NCBI RefSeq assembly: GCF_041146795.1
Contig: NC_135183.1
Span: forward strand, 15,333,840-15,397,839
Source: Maylandia zebra
Lineage: Eukaryota; Chordata; Actinopteri; Cichliformes; Cichlidae
DNA: 64,000 nt
Direction: 5' to 3'
The notes below the pieces were generated by a model that had not been told where the DNA came from, ran no database searches, and saw only the letters and a list, made by a program, of their open reading frames with translations. A program made the position numbers and the translations under genes. Each line of letters opens with the position of its first letter. The first letter of the stretch is position 1. Below are positions 24,346 to 36,700 of the stretch, piece by piece.

Positions 24346-25550
24346 TCTGGATTTAACAAGGAGCCAATGAAAAGATGTCATTATAGGGGATATGTCTCTT
24401 TTTCTAGTCACAGTTAGGTTTGCGGGTTCCCTTCCTTCACCTTAGTCTTTCTATGGCGTTAATAACCTTGTTTTGAATCTTCATCTTCATAATAACGGTA
24501 CATCTTCAGTTTATTCTCTTTGCCTCAGGAGTCTGCACTTGTGGTTCTTGACACAGTGAAATGATCTAAGGTATGATTGACCTTCACCAAACATTAAACA
24601 GCTTTAATCCTGCCCTAAGTCTTTATCTGTTTGAGCCTGTTTCTGTCAAACAGAGACAGTCTGACATCAGATTGCATCGCTGGTAGTTTCTGAAGCTGTG
24701 AGCACTTTACAAACACAGAGCACAACTGTCACTTACATTTTTAGAATTGCAACTAAGCTCATGATCTAAGACTAAGATAAATATTATACTAATATAGGTC
24801 TAAAGTATTATTAGTAAAACTTAAATGCTCCATCTTCATAATGTGTTTTATGAAAAAAGGTTAAAATATTTTGCACAGGCCACAAGTTTTCCCAATGTTA
24901 ACGAGAACTTGCAGAAAATCTTCAGACCAAGACATTAAAAAAAATTCAGATTACTTCTTATTTGTCTGCCAATTTAAAAATTGGAAGAAAAAATTGGACT
25001 TTATGGATCATTTTGCAAACGTTTTAATACTTTGAGCAGCGCGGAGCTCTATGCCCTATGATAAACAGACTCTCTGGGCCCTCGTTCTTTCTTAATCCCT
25101 ATCTCTTATGTTTTAATTGTTTTTCAACAAATAATTGAGCCATGTACATTACAATCTAAATAACTAACAAATACTAGAAGCAGAGTAAAGGGAGAAAATA
25201 AACAAGAAAACATGAAGACATTTAGTACACAAACAGAAACCTAAATACAAGGTAACAAAAAAAGCTAATTACTCAAATACAGAAACACAGGAATACTAAG
25301 AAATATTTCTGATATAGGCCACATACGCTGATAAAAGCTTTCAATATCCCAGGTGAGAGCACCCACCCTGCAGGTGGCAGGTAGAATGGGAGCTGGGAAG
25401 AATTGTTCATTATCTGAGGAATACTGGTGGGAAAGTGCTTCTGGCTTGGTATTCTGAGAGCCTGGGTGACAGGAGAGAGAGAGATTAACTTGGATGAAAG
25501 ACAGAGACCAGCGAGCTTGCTGGAAATTAAGTCCTTTAGCATTTCGGAGC
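24346..25550. other. Intergenic, no gene seen
   Basis: AT-rich sequence with no supported reading frame, RNA gene or repeat that I can name. Confidence 0.45.
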
Positions 25551-25554
25551 TATG

Positions 25555-25862
25555 GGCAATCGTGGCTCAGGAGTTGGCAGTTCGTCTTGTAATTGGAAGG
25601 TTGCCGGTTCGAGCCCTGGCTCAGACAGTCTCGGTCGTTGTTTCCTTGGGTAAGACACTTCACCCGTTACCTACTGGTGGTGGTCAGAGGGCCCGGTGGC
25701 GCCAGTGTCCGGCAGCCTCGCCTCTGTCAGCGTGCCCCAGGGCAGCTGTGGCTACAATGTAGCTTGCCATCACCAGTGTGTGAATGGGTGGATGACTGAG
25801 TGTGTAAAGTGCTTTAGGTTCCTTAGGGAGTAGTAAAGCGCTATACAAATACAGGCCATTTT
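25555..25862 (+). mobile_element. tRNA-derived SINE
   Basis: The head has an A-box-like TGGCTCAGGAGTTGGCAG (25563-25580) and a B box GGTTCGAGCC (25606-25615). The tail carries the GTGTAAAGTGCTTTAGG and AAAGCGCTATACAAATAC words shared with fish LINE 3' ends, followed by T-rich sequence. An antisense tail-end copy is at 38462-38625. Confidence 0.8.
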
Positions 25863-25919
25863 TTTAATCTGTCCATATGAGAAACAACTGTATGGCTCCC
25901 TCCAGCCAGGGATGCCATC

Positions 25920-26360
25920 ATTCCAGGGTTAATTTATAATTTCCAGAAGCTCTCTATCCCCCACGTTATAGTTTTGCTTGGTGGGGGTGAGGTGACATAA
26001 ATAGAGCTGGCGTTTACCTTGAGGTTCGTATCTGTGGGATAGCACTGCCCCTACTGCTACGTCTGATGCATCGACGTACACGATGAACTGCTTATTAGTA
26101 CCTGGGTGAATTAGAATGGGGGCAGAGGCAAATAGCTGCTTTCATTTAGTGAAGACAGTGTGGGCCTCCCAGGGCCAGGTGGATGGTATCTTAGAGGAGG
26201 TGAGACGAGTGAAGGGAGCAGCAACTTGACTGTAGTTTCTGATGAAGTGTCTGTAAAAGTTAGCAAACCCAAGGAAGCAGGGGAGTTCCCTTCATGGCTT
26301 AGGAACGGGCCATCCCTGCACTGCTTTGACCTTTGCTGGATCTGTCTTCACCTGTCCACC
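25920..26360 (-). mobile_element. Ty3/gypsy polymerase/RNase H fragment
   Basis: Read on the minus strand: [24 protein letters not shown], then TNKQFIVYVDASDVAVGAVL and TPTKQNYNVGDRELL. This is the end of the gypsy reverse transcriptase and the start of RNase H, in which VDASD holds the first catalytic Asp and DRELL the Glu. Interrupted by stops; it abuts the SINE at 25555-25862. Confidence 0.75.
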
Positions 26361-26364
26361 CCAT

Positions 26365-27200
26365 GTTAGAGGACACCTAAATGATTGTCTCACATGATTT
26401 CAAGTTCAGCTGATGATTGGCTGTTTGTGGGCAATAGTTAAACAACTCACATGTCTTAACGAAAAGGACATCCCATAGAGTTTCACTCTGTGTTTCTGTC
26501 TTGCGCTTTGGTTTACTGTGTTGTTAATGTACCACAGGACATAGTTTGATGTTTTTCTGAGCTTTTATAAACTGCACAAATTAAAATCGAATGGGGCAAA
26601 AACACCTGAGCTACTGACTCATAAAATCTACTTTGATCTTTAAAAGAAGGACATGATAAATGAAATCTGCTAAATTGAATTATGAATCACAGGGCTGGAA
26701 ATTATTTTAATTGTTTGTAACTGTAAATTTGTTTGCTTTGCCTTTTCCTTTGAGGGGCAGATCCAGATCAGAGTTTGTCAGGATTTGAACCTGAAGAGAA
26801 ACAGTTAACAGAGACAGAGTGTCAATTCTCTGGATGACTGGACTCCAACAAACCCTGAAACACAGCAACAAAAGACCACAATCTGCCTCTCCAACCACCC
26901 TCCTCTTCACCCCATCGCAGAAAAAAAAAAAGGATCCCATTATGTAACCCACCAACCATCTCACTCATTAACTGGTTCCCAGTTAAAAGAGTGAAGGGGA
27001 TGGGAAGGATCACGTGGTGCAGGGGCTTGTTTACCAAAACAAGGGTTGAACGAGGGAGAAACAGACTGTGAAGAAAAAAAGTAAGAAAGGGAGTTAAAAA
27101 AGAAGAGGCGAAGCAGCTTTTCCCACCAACTCATTCACAACTCAAATGCTTTCAGTCGCTGTGCTGCTGACCGCCGTCACCATGGAAACGACTGCTCAAG
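26365..27200. other. Intergenic, no gene seen
   Basis: No supported gene. Frames on both strands near 26707-27037 have no known domain. Confidence 0.4.
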
Positions 27201-27201
27201 C

Positions 27202-28016
27202 AAAAGCAGCAAGGGGTGGGAGGGTGAAGGAATGGGAGTGGGAGCAGCAACAGTTTCACATCTGTCCATGTGTTTGTCCACTTCATGAAAACTACACGAT
27301 TAAAATTCTAAAGACACCTGAACGTCCTTTCTGTGCACCACAGTGTAGCCCGAGGGGGGCAATCTCAGTCCACAAGGGCCGGTGTCCTGCAGGTTTTAGA
27401 TCTCACCTTGGGTCAACACCCCTGAATCACGTGATTAGTTCGTTACCAGGCCTCTGGAGAACTTCAGGACATGTTGAGGAGCTCATTTAGCCATTTAAAT
27501 CAGCTGTGTTGGTTCGAGGACACATCTAAAACCTGCAGGGACACCGGCCCTCGTGGACTGAGATTGCCCACCCCTGGTGGGTGTAGCTACTCTGTGGATG
27601 GAAAGGGGAAATGAAATTCAATTCATTTCTGTTTAATTTTCTGTAGTCTGTTTTAATCTGTTTGCTATTCATAGTCTCTCTTCTCTTGCCTCTCAACTGT
27701 GACAGACTTATTTTAGGATAAAGTTCATAGACTTTCTGAATGCTTTCTGTTTTATTTCAATTTTTTGCATGTTTGTTTGGCTTTAATCAGATATGAATGG
27801 TAATTATATGCATGCAGTTTTTATGTGACCATTAAAGTTCATTTAAATAGTATGTCTGCTGGGTGGAAAGCCCAAAAAGGATCTTGCTGTTACCATAATA
27901 TCAAAATATTTCCCATGTGTGGGACTAATAAAGGTTTGTATCTTATTTTTAGTTCATTCAACTGAAGGACAGATGCATTTTTCAGTAGCCAGTCATCTGT
28001 TGTCCACCCATCCCTC
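27202..28016. repeat. 815-bp direct duplication, copy 1
   Basis: Nearly identical to 28307-29122, offset about 1105 bases, with only scattered substitutions and one or two single-base indels. It includes a long-inverted-repeat MITE (27350-27580) and, at its right part, an element tail reading CCCATGTGTGGGACTAATAA. The copies are separated by a Tc1 fragment. Confidence 0.92.
27350..27580. mobile_element. hAT-like MITE with long terminal inverted repeats, copy 1
   Basis: The left arm GGGCAATCTCAGTCCACAAG continuing through GGCCGGTGTCCTGCAGG to TTTTAGAT pairs with the right arm, ATCTAAAACC through GACACCGGCC to CTGAGATTGCCCACCCC, over about 45 bases. GTGTAGC occurs on both outer sides and may be the remains of the target duplication. 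No coding capacity. Confidence 0.75.
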
Positions 28017-28306
28017 ACACACCATGGTCGTCCAGGTCTTTTTGTATTACTGAGTTCACCAGGGCTTTCTTTGTTTCTCAGGATGTACCAAACTGTAGTT
28101 TTTGGCACTTGTAATATCGTAGCAATAGGTAGGTTAGGTTATAACAAAGTTAAAATGGCTAAAAAGCAAGGCCCACTTTGCTTGCAGCTGGCCCTGCCCA
28201 GTCTGCAAGCAAAGTGCTCTGTTAGTATGATAATGTACTATGAGACCTTTAAGATTTGATGGTGCCAATTCAAGATTTTCTTTGTGCAGAAAAGTTATTT
28301 AAAATT
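28017..28306 (-). mobile_element. Tc1-like fragment, copy B, between duplicate units
   Basis: Matches 24088-24345 closely, including the transposase start TTVWYILRNKE and the same flanking sequence. It stops at GRPW and goes straight into copy 1 of the duplication. Relative to copy A it has about 29 extra bases that create a perfect hairpin (28175-28187 with 28203-28215). Confidence 0.8.
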
Positions 28307-29122
28307 AAAAAGCAGCAAGGGGTGGGAGGGTGAAGGAATGGGAATGGGAGCAGAAACAGTTTCACATTAGTCCATCTGTTTGTCCACTTCATGAAAACTA
28401 CACGATTAAAACTCTAAAGACACCTGAACTTCCTTTCTGTGCACCACAGTGTAGCCGGGGGGGGCAATCTCAGTCCACGAGGGCCGGTGTCCTGCAGGTT
28501 TTAGATCTCACCTTGGGTCAACACCCCTGAATCACGTGATTAGTTCGTTACCAGGCCTCTGGAGAACTTCAGGACATGTTGAGGAGCTCATTTAGCCATT
28601 TAAATCAGCTGTGTTGGTTCGAGGACACATCTAAAACCTGCAGGGACACCGGCCCTCGTGGACTGAGATTGCCCACCCCTGGTGGGTGTAGCTACTCTGT
28701 GGATGGAAAGGGGAAATGAAATTCAATTCAGTTCTGTGTAATTTTCTGTAATCTGTTTTAATCTGTTTGCTATTCATAGTCTCTCTTCTCTTGCCTCTCA
28801 ACTGTGACAGACTTATTTTAGGATAAAGTTCATAGACTTTCTGAATGCTTTCTGTTTTATTTCAATTTTTTGCATGTTTGTTTGGCTTTAATCAGATATG
28901 AATGGTAATTATATGCATGCAGTTTTTATGTGACCATTAAAGTTCATTTAAATAGTATGTCTGCTGGGTGGAAAGCCCAAAAAGGATCTTGCTGTTACCA
29001 TAATATCAAAAATATTTCCCATGTGTGGGACTAATAAAGGTTTGTATCTTATTTTTAGTTCATTCAACTGAAGGACAGATGCATTTTTCAGTAGCCAGTC
29101 ATCTGTTGTCCACCCATCCCTC
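28307..29122. repeat. 815-bp direct duplication, copy 2
   Basis: Second copy of the unit at 27202-28016. Homology ends at CACCCATCCCTC in both copies and the flanks differ. High similarity of non-coding sequence implies a recent event or gene conversion. Confidence 0.92.
28456..28685. mobile_element. hAT-like MITE with long terminal inverted repeats, copy 2
   Basis: Same element as 27350-27580, duplicated with its surroundings rather than by independent transposition, since the flanks match too. Confidence 0.75.
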
Positions 29123-29590
29123 GCAGTTCGCAGAAAACCTCCAGATTTTAGTGAAATACGACTAATTTGTCTGTTATACAACTCTTTGTTACTCTCCTTG
29201 ACATCTCGGAGGGGTGGTGGGATTACTGTTCTATATATTTAAAAAAAGTTTAGTAATAACTCTGTATTTCTGCCTGTATTAGTCCTCACTATATATCATC
29301 CTCCTAGACTGAGACATGGCTTCTTGGAAAAATTGGTCAACTTTTTTTTTCAAACTTAGAATAGAATAGCCCTTTATTGTCACTGTACATGTACAACGAT
29401 AGGTATGCTATAAAACTTCTTTTTTTTAAAGCGACATGGGACATCAATGTCGTAATTCGGACAGCTTGTGATCTAATGATAAATAATGTTCTTTTACTAA
29501 AACTTAGAGACCAGCCGTTCCAAACAGATTCCAGTTTGTAATAATGTAGCTCTCCACTGGAGAAATCCTGCACTCCACTCAAGCTGCACT
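29123..29590. other. Intergenic, no gene seen
   Basis: No supported coding sequence. A T-rich interval with a LINE-tail-like word AATAGAATAGCCCTTTATTG near 29360 may be the antisense end of a retroelement. Confidence 0.35.
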
Positions 29591-29599
29591 CACCCCAAG

Positions 29600-29830
29600 C
29601 TACTTAGGAGTTGCTTGGGAGGTAGAGAAGGAGGTACAGCAGGTCATCTACTAATTGGAAGGTCGATGGTTTGATCTCTGGCTGCTTCCAGTCTGCATGC
29701 AAAAATGTTTGTGGACAAGATACTAACCACAAGTTGTTCTCTGATGTATTCATCAGAGTATGGATGTGAGTGTTGTATAAAAAGAACTTGAATAGAAAAA
29801 GTGCTGGTGTGAATGAGGTGCTTTGAGTGC
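29600..29830 (+). mobile_element. Diverged tRNA-derived SINE
   Basis: GGGAGGTAGAGAAGGAGGTA and GGTCGATGGTTTGATCTC are degraded A- and B-box regions. The body continues with CAAGTTGTTCTCTGATG, AGTGCTGGTGTGAATGAG and GTGCTTTGAGTGC, which recur in the copies at 40.5 and 53.3 kb. Confidence 0.65.
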
Positions 29831-30320
29831 GCAGGGAGATTAGAAAACTGCTATGTTGGACTGTTTTCTCTCGGGTCCCCTCCCCAATCACATCATTTTG
29901 TACTGCTGTGTACAAAACGATGTGAGTTTTTACAGATAATTAGGAGATTTTCTGTATCAAAAACAACGGCATCCATCCCACTTTGGATGGATGGAGCAGC
30001 TGTCATTTGTGGAAATCTGAAAAGCCCCCCAACCGGAATAATCATAATAATGCAGTCTTACATGCTTACATGCCTCTCTGCTGCTCTGTCTCCTTGAAGG
30101 AGGAAGTTCATTGTCACACTGATACTTTCTACTTTTAGCCATTTCTGCTTCTCCTGACACAAAAATGAAGTTCATTGAGCTGCTTGTAATTCAGAAGTAA
30201 GATATACACAAGTTTTACGGTTATTTCCAACAGAAAGACTGCTGCCATGATGGACACATGCAGACCCGCTTGTAAATCAAGCTCTAGTAAAACTACTCAA
30301 AGCTCCCGCTTAACAAGAAA

Positions 30321-30569
30321 CTAGATCAAGTTGTAAACATATGCGAGCCATGTATCAGGGCTTGCCGTCGGCTGAAGACTTAACCGTATCGCGGCTGTGG
30401 CTGTCGCAACTGTAAACAGTTCACGACAAGCCGTATTCCAAGTAGCGCAGCGAGTCCCCACGTGAATACGGGAAAGTTTCACGCCTGGGTGCTTCTTTTT
30501 AAGAAGTTTTAGCTCCGTTAAGTGCTGCGGCAGTAACACGGACCCTGTACGGAAGGCGGGACCGGCAGG
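30321..30569 (+). promoter_or_regulatory. dph5: Probable dph5 promoter and 5'UTR
   Basis: The interval just before the dph5 start is richer in G, C and CpG than the sequence on either side (for example GTATCGCGGCTGTGGC and AGCGCAGCGAG). This fits a CpG-type housekeeping promoter. No TATA box is evident and the start site cannot be placed. Confidence 0.4.
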
Positions 30570-30704
30570 ATGCTGTATCTGATCGGTCTGGGGCTCGGAG
30601 ACGCCACAGACATTACAGTGAAGGGTTTACAGGCGGTGAAGAGCTGCTCCAGAGTTTACCTGGAGGCCTACACATCCATTCTCACCGTGGGCAAAGAGGC
30701 GCTG
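30570..30704 (+). CDS. dph5: dph5 coding exon 1
   Basis: Residues 1-45, from the ATG to GKEAL, followed by donor CTG|GTGAGT. The start matches the family N-terminus exactly, with no earlier in-frame candidate needed. Confidence 0.93.
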
Positions 30705-33700
30705 GTGAGTCCGGAGCATTACGACCCGGAGGATTTGGACCAGAGCTGAAATGAAAGCTCGTCCCAGGAGAGGAGCTGCTTGTTTTGGCTGTAGGACTGA
30801 TTCAGAACTAGGAAGAAATGTCTTACTTTTTACATAAGAACTGGGTTTCAGTACGTGTTACTCGAAGACATCATATGATTTACAATGAGTAATTATAGTA
30901 AATCAAAAGGATGAATCCCGTCGGGTTTTTTAACTGCATATTCAGACCTGGGTCCTGAATTGGATAATTCAATGAATTAATTTCAACAAATAAATGTAAT
31001 TTCTTGCTTTCTTCAGACGATCGGTGTACGATTAGAGATGTCTAATGTCTCTCATATTAATTTATCTAGGACTTCCTCACATTTTGATCAAATTAATACC
31101 ACAAGCTCAATGTCCTCATTCTCACCTGTAAATGCTAACAATCTGGAAGAAATTATTCATCAGTTAAATCTTGCATCTCTTTACTTGATCCCATCCACAA
31201 CAAATTGTTCAAATCTGTATCTCACTGTTTTACAAATGATGTAGTACGTATTATAAGCAGTTCTCTACAGACTAGCATTTTCATTGTTTCTATTAAATAT
31301 ACTTTAATTACTCCGATTCTCAAGAATAATAACTTAGACCCACTGGTTATTAATATTTATAGACATAATATTTTCTAATCTAAGAAATTATTTGGAAAAC
31401 TGTGTTTTTTTGCTGGGACATGTCGGTCCTGCTGACTCAGAAAGTCCCTGCTGAATTGTGCTGCAGGAGAGCTGCCAAAAGTGTCCCTACATGATCTGCA
31501 TGCTGGAGGAAGTGCAGAGTGTAGTCGTGGAGACCAAATTCAGGGTCTGATTCGTCCACGGGGGGGGGCGGGTCCAAAGATCCGGAGTATGGGCAGACTG
31601 GAGATCCCGGCAGAATCTTCTCCACCAGCCTGTGGAAGTGCAGGCTGTTCATGATGAAGGCCACAATACTCCGACCCCTCCAGATGCCGATGCCTGATCT
31701 GTCTGTCTTTGCCGATGAACTTCTATGGATGAGTCTGCATATATAGGTTTAAAATCCTAGAGCGCCAGGCCAGCTTCTTGGCTGACTCCGTGCTGCTGAT
31801 GTGATGGTAGGACGGGAAGCACCCTGCGCTCCAGCGGACGATCGCGGAGGACTCTAAGAAGTAGGCTCGGCTCTGCTCCAGCACGACCTTCTGACCCCCA
31901 TGAGTGTGCAGCGTCAGCTCCCAGCTCACATTCAGGTTCCTGAGCACCCACTCATGCTGCCAGGGCAGCACGGTGTATGGGCTGATGTCTCTCTATGCAG
32001 ATGACACCCAACTTTATCAGTCCTTAAAGCCAGATAAACCACACCAGTTAGTTAAGCTGCAGGAATGTCTTCAAGACATAAAGACCTGGATGACCTCTAA
32101 TTTCCTGTTCTGAATTCAGATAAAGTTATTGTATGCGGCCCTAAAACCTTCGAAATATGTAACCATATGCTTACTCTGGATGTCATTGCCTTAGCCTCCA
32201 GTAACACTGTGAGGAATCTTGGAGTTGTATTTGACAACGACATGTCCTTCAGAGCACAGCCCAAGGTGCAGTCAGCAGGTTACTCAATTGATCCCCAGCT
32301 GCTCCAGTCCACATGTCAAAGTATTCTTGGGCATGATACTAAAGAGCGAGTTGCCCTCCAATTATCATCGGAGTGTGAGTGGGTGCATATGACTAAAAGA
32401 AAGTGTTTAGGTATAGACTAAAGTTGAGTATGAATGTGGGCCTGTGTGATTGGGTAAATGAGACTTGTAGAAAGTGATCTGAACGCTTCAATTAGTACTT
32501 TGTAATCACCAGTCCATCCATCTTTTGCTTATTCAATGCAGGGTCTCAGGAGAGTGAGAACTAAATAGAAAATGAACATCTACTTGAATAGTACGTGTCT
32601 GCTCTTAGTATTCTTGTTAAAATATCCTAACAGTATATTCCTTTGCTTCAGGAGGAGTACTATGGGAAGCAGCTGATCCTGGCAGACAGAGATCTAGTTG
32701 AACAAGGAGCTGATCAAATCCTGGAGGATGCAGATGTCACTGATGTGGCATTTCTGGTGGTGGGCGACCCATTTGGGTGAGTCACAGTGTTTCTGGACTG
32801 TGTAAGCAACAGCTCCAATTGATCCCACAGATCTGAAGTATGCTCTGTCAGCACACGCACTGTAGTGGGGAGCAGCAGAGGAAGATAAAACCACAGAGTT
32901 TGTGTCAGAGCAGAGTTTTTACATTTCAGCAGATTTCTGCCCAAAGCCACATTATTCCTCTCAGACATAATAACAGAGTGCTGAGCAGCTCGCCTGCTGA
33001 ATGGAATATACAAGCTCTATAGTCTTGTCCGTGGGAATTTCAGACTCGGTTTTTCATCAAAAAAAACATGGGTTCTTTTTTGGCCCACTGAAAACTATAA
33101 TGAAGCTTTTTTTCATCACACTGAGGTTTGACCTGTCCGTGACCTCAGCATCTATACATTACTCTGTCATTCAGTCTGTCCAACACAACACTGGGGAAAA
33201 CCTGTTATCTTCATAGGTTAGTTTACTGTAATAATAATGAGTCAACTCATTGTCAGCTAGTTTGCTGTTACATAGGCACCAGGCATATAGCAGCTGAATA
33301 GATTTTGTGTATTTTATAAGAAAAGGCTGCCCTTGTTTTCTGTGTCTTTCTGCAGAGCCACCACACACAGTGACCTAGTGCTGAGAGCAGTGAATGCTGG
33401 GATACCATACAAAGTCATTCACAATGCCTCCGTCATGAATGCAGTGGGCTGCTGTGGTTTGCAGGTAATTATTTCCTGAACTGAGTCTGTGAAGCAGAAC
33501 TTCCAAACACAGGCTCAAACACATCCACTTTCTTTTTCTGCATTTTTTTAAACTTCTTTATATTTTTCCACCTAGTGGCAAGCAACAACAATAATGTAAT
33601 GATTCCATGGGGGACTAAAGTCCAGAGATGAAACTGGTTTGAAAATGCAGGAAGAAAAACTGCTGTTTATGTGTGTAGCCTGATGGTTTCTACTCTGTTC

Positions 33701-36700
33701 ACTGCATAGGAGTCAGTGCTGATAATAGAAGGAATAGAGTCACTGTGACTCCAGTGCTGGGAGTCCTCAGTGGCTTTTGGCTGCTTTCGGGGTTTTTTTT
33801 TTTTTGTTTTTTTTTTTTTTGGGGGGGGGGGTGCAGAAGTGACCATATTTGGATGCAGGGTGGAGAGTTGTCAGCTAATGTTTTCACAGTTGTCAATCAA
33901 AACACCTTTCCCTAACTTGAAGACATAATGAAAATGAAAAGGCGGGTTTAAAAAATAAATGAACTGTATTCTCTTCACTATCGCTCCTCTGTGCATGTCC
34001 AAACCTTCTTAGCCATGTTGCTCAAACCTTCTGTCTAAACTGCTCAACCAGAGCTGGCCAGAGAGTGCCTGGTGGCCAGGCCTTAGCCTCTGGGGCCCGG
34101 CCAGGTAAAGCAACCGAAAAAGACTTTGAGTCTGCTTCCAAGTGATTCTAGCAAACTGTCAGCCCAACTCAGAAAGGGAAGGTGGTGCTCCACTTACATT
34201 CTGTTTAGTGGGGGTGGGGTGTAGCTGACTTCAACTGTGGACATAGTATTCTGTATTGGAAGCAGAGTCTGGGAATGAGAGAGATGACCTGGTCATCACT
34301 AGCAGCAAGGTTAATGAGACAGTTAAATAGTCCTTGGTGGCAGCTCCCCTGTAGTGCAGGGCCTTCCTGGTCTTTTCCTGTGTGTTATGAATAAATCTTT
34401 TTTGGGGGGTACCGGTACTGGTTTTATTTTGTTGTATTTATCCGCGAAACCTTAAAGGGCAGTCCGTGAAAATATTGTCGGACATAAACCGGTCCGTGGC
34501 ACAAAAGAGACCTGGTGTGGGTGACCGGTCTGGTAGCTGTGCTGCTCCTGGGTGAGTGCGGGGTGGGCTTGGTGACTTGGAGTTCTGGGGGTGTACCACC
34601 TCCATGCTCTGGTTCTGGCTAGGCCCCGGGGGCTTGGGTCCTAGCTGGTGTTTTGACGGGGTTTTGGGTTGCTGCATGCACTGGGGCCTGGCCGTGGCCC
34701 TTTGGTGCATTGGTGGAACTGGGGGCCTCTTTAGCTGGCAGGGAGTGTTTTTGCCATCTTTTTGAAGGTGCTCTCTACTTTTGAGGAGACCACGCTGCAG
34801 GCAGAGAGGGGGGGGGGGAATCTACCAGAGTTGCAGGATGGACTCAACCTGGGTATCTAGATTAGAGATTAGATTAGATGAAACTTTAAAAATCCCTCAG
34901 GTGGGTTCCTCTGGGAAATTCAGTTTCCAGTAACACAGCACCGACAGAAGTTGCATGTTACAGATACATTGTCAGCTGTCTTATGTAGTCTGGTGTAGTG
35001 TCCGAGCCTGGTAGCTCGGGTGTGTACTGGCTTGCTCCTGGCACCTGCTTGCAGGGCTTGGGCCCCTGGCTCTGTCTGGCCCCCGCTGGGGGGTGGGATG
35101 TCCTTGGGTCTCAAGTCTCTGGGCCAAGAGCTCGGTCTGCTCTGGCGTAGCTGGCTGCTTGTGGAGGGTGCGGGCTCATCGTGGCAGCCCCCATGGTGCT
35201 TCCCCTGGAGGAGTTGTTCATGATTGACAAGCAAAGCATGGGTTTGACTGTAAAGTCAAGAATCTGTCATCCTTTCTAAGCCTACTAATGACCATCATTT
35301 CCAAAAGGGATTAAGCCCATTGAGTCACCAGAATAGTGTTTACTGCGGTGACAGATCAGGAGAGCTGGTTTTTATGCAACTGAAGGAGTTGGAAACCACT
35401 TCCATTTTTTTGCACAAACTGTGTTTGTATTTGTGTCATGAGTGCAGCTGCAGCTCATGACGAACCTTTTTGTCACAGTAAACACCTCTCAATAATTCCA
35501 TCTCATCAATAACTGAACTGTCAGAGCAGCCAATCATAGAGCAGAACCCAGCTGCAGCTCCTCCTCCTGCAAACATGCAAAGATTAGCATTAATGTAAAG
35601 ACAGCATTTCCAGTGGGAGTAGTTAATATGCTAATGAGAAAGGACACATGCAAATGAGCTCTATTCCTTCCTCTAGGTGCTATGCACTCACACTCACAAC
35701 TGGAGTCCTTCAGGGCTTTTCTCTATAAAACAAACAGTACATTAATTTTCTTGATGGTGTTTTATTTATAGATAAAACTAATAATAATCAGCAAAAAACA
35801 TTTATCCAAGAACAGCTCTTCAGAATTTCACTGTTCAGCACCTTTCAGACATGAGCTCTTTTGTGTTAATTTGCATTCAGTCACATTAGCACATGCACAT
35901 TAGGACTCTGTCTCTTTTTTGCATCTTGAGTTGCTAGTGGCAGATGGTGCCCCCTGCTGATTGGTTCTGCCGGAGTTCTCTTCTCGATTTTAAAAAAACA
36001 AGAAAAAAAAAGAGTTCTTCTTTCCCACCTCTACCAAGTGCTGTTCATAGGACATTGTTTGACTGTTGGGTATTCTATCTATGTAAAACTGATTAACAAC
36101 GCCCTCTGTTATTAAGCATTGGCTAGTATCTTGATGTGTGTTCAGTCAGGTCCAGGCACGTTTATAGAAAGGTAAAAAAAGAATTGCAATTTTGCTTCTG
36201 TAACCCACCACGGAGGATTGTAAACCAAGTTTTCCAGTCTTTCTAAAGGTCATTCAGAGTGTTTCTCTGGGCATTAGCTGCTTCTTTTTATTATTATTAT
36301 TAATTTTCAGTCCAGTTCTTGTACCTAAACCATTTTCAAATGGTTTTTTGTTGTTACGCCACCCAATCATTCAAAAATGTAAAGCACTTAAGAGCCAGTG
36401 TTGTGTCTACACATAAGAAACAACTTACCAAAGAACCACTTTTTAATTGCATCTTTAGGAACTTTGTTACTAGCAGTGTGTCGCAAAAGCACATCATTTG
36501 CTCTCATTTCTCGAATCTAGTTGAATCTACAAAGGAAAAAAAAGACTTGACAGAACCAAAAAAAGCACTGTCGTATAGATGTCATATGTAATATCCTTGG
36601 AGGGGCTGCCATCTTGATGAGGCTTATTTTCCCAAAAGTCTTGGGGATCTTCAAGATGTTTTTGGCAAACACAAGCCTTTGTGTGCTTTTTGGTCAGCAG

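Larger units (their letters stand above)
30705..32651 (+). other. dph5: dph5 intron 1, repeat-filled
   Basis: Contains an L2 fragment (31038-31430 and 31975-32280), an antisense F-box-15-like pseudogene piece (31437-31971) and a SINE (about 32285-32520). The remainder has no visible feature. Confidence 0.8.

Noticed and set aside
25563-25615. A- and B-box words considered as a tRNA gene
   Set aside because: No full cloverleaf; the boxes belong to a tRNA-derived SINE with a LINE-like tail.
31437-31971. Considered as an additional exon or antisense gene in dph5 intron 1
   Set aside because: Contains a stop and a frameshift, lacks splice-site flanks and is embedded in a LINE.
34438-34765. Pro-rich and Gly/Trp-rich overlapping frames on both strands
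   Set aside because: Caused by a GC-rich repeat block; no domain, start context or splice sites.
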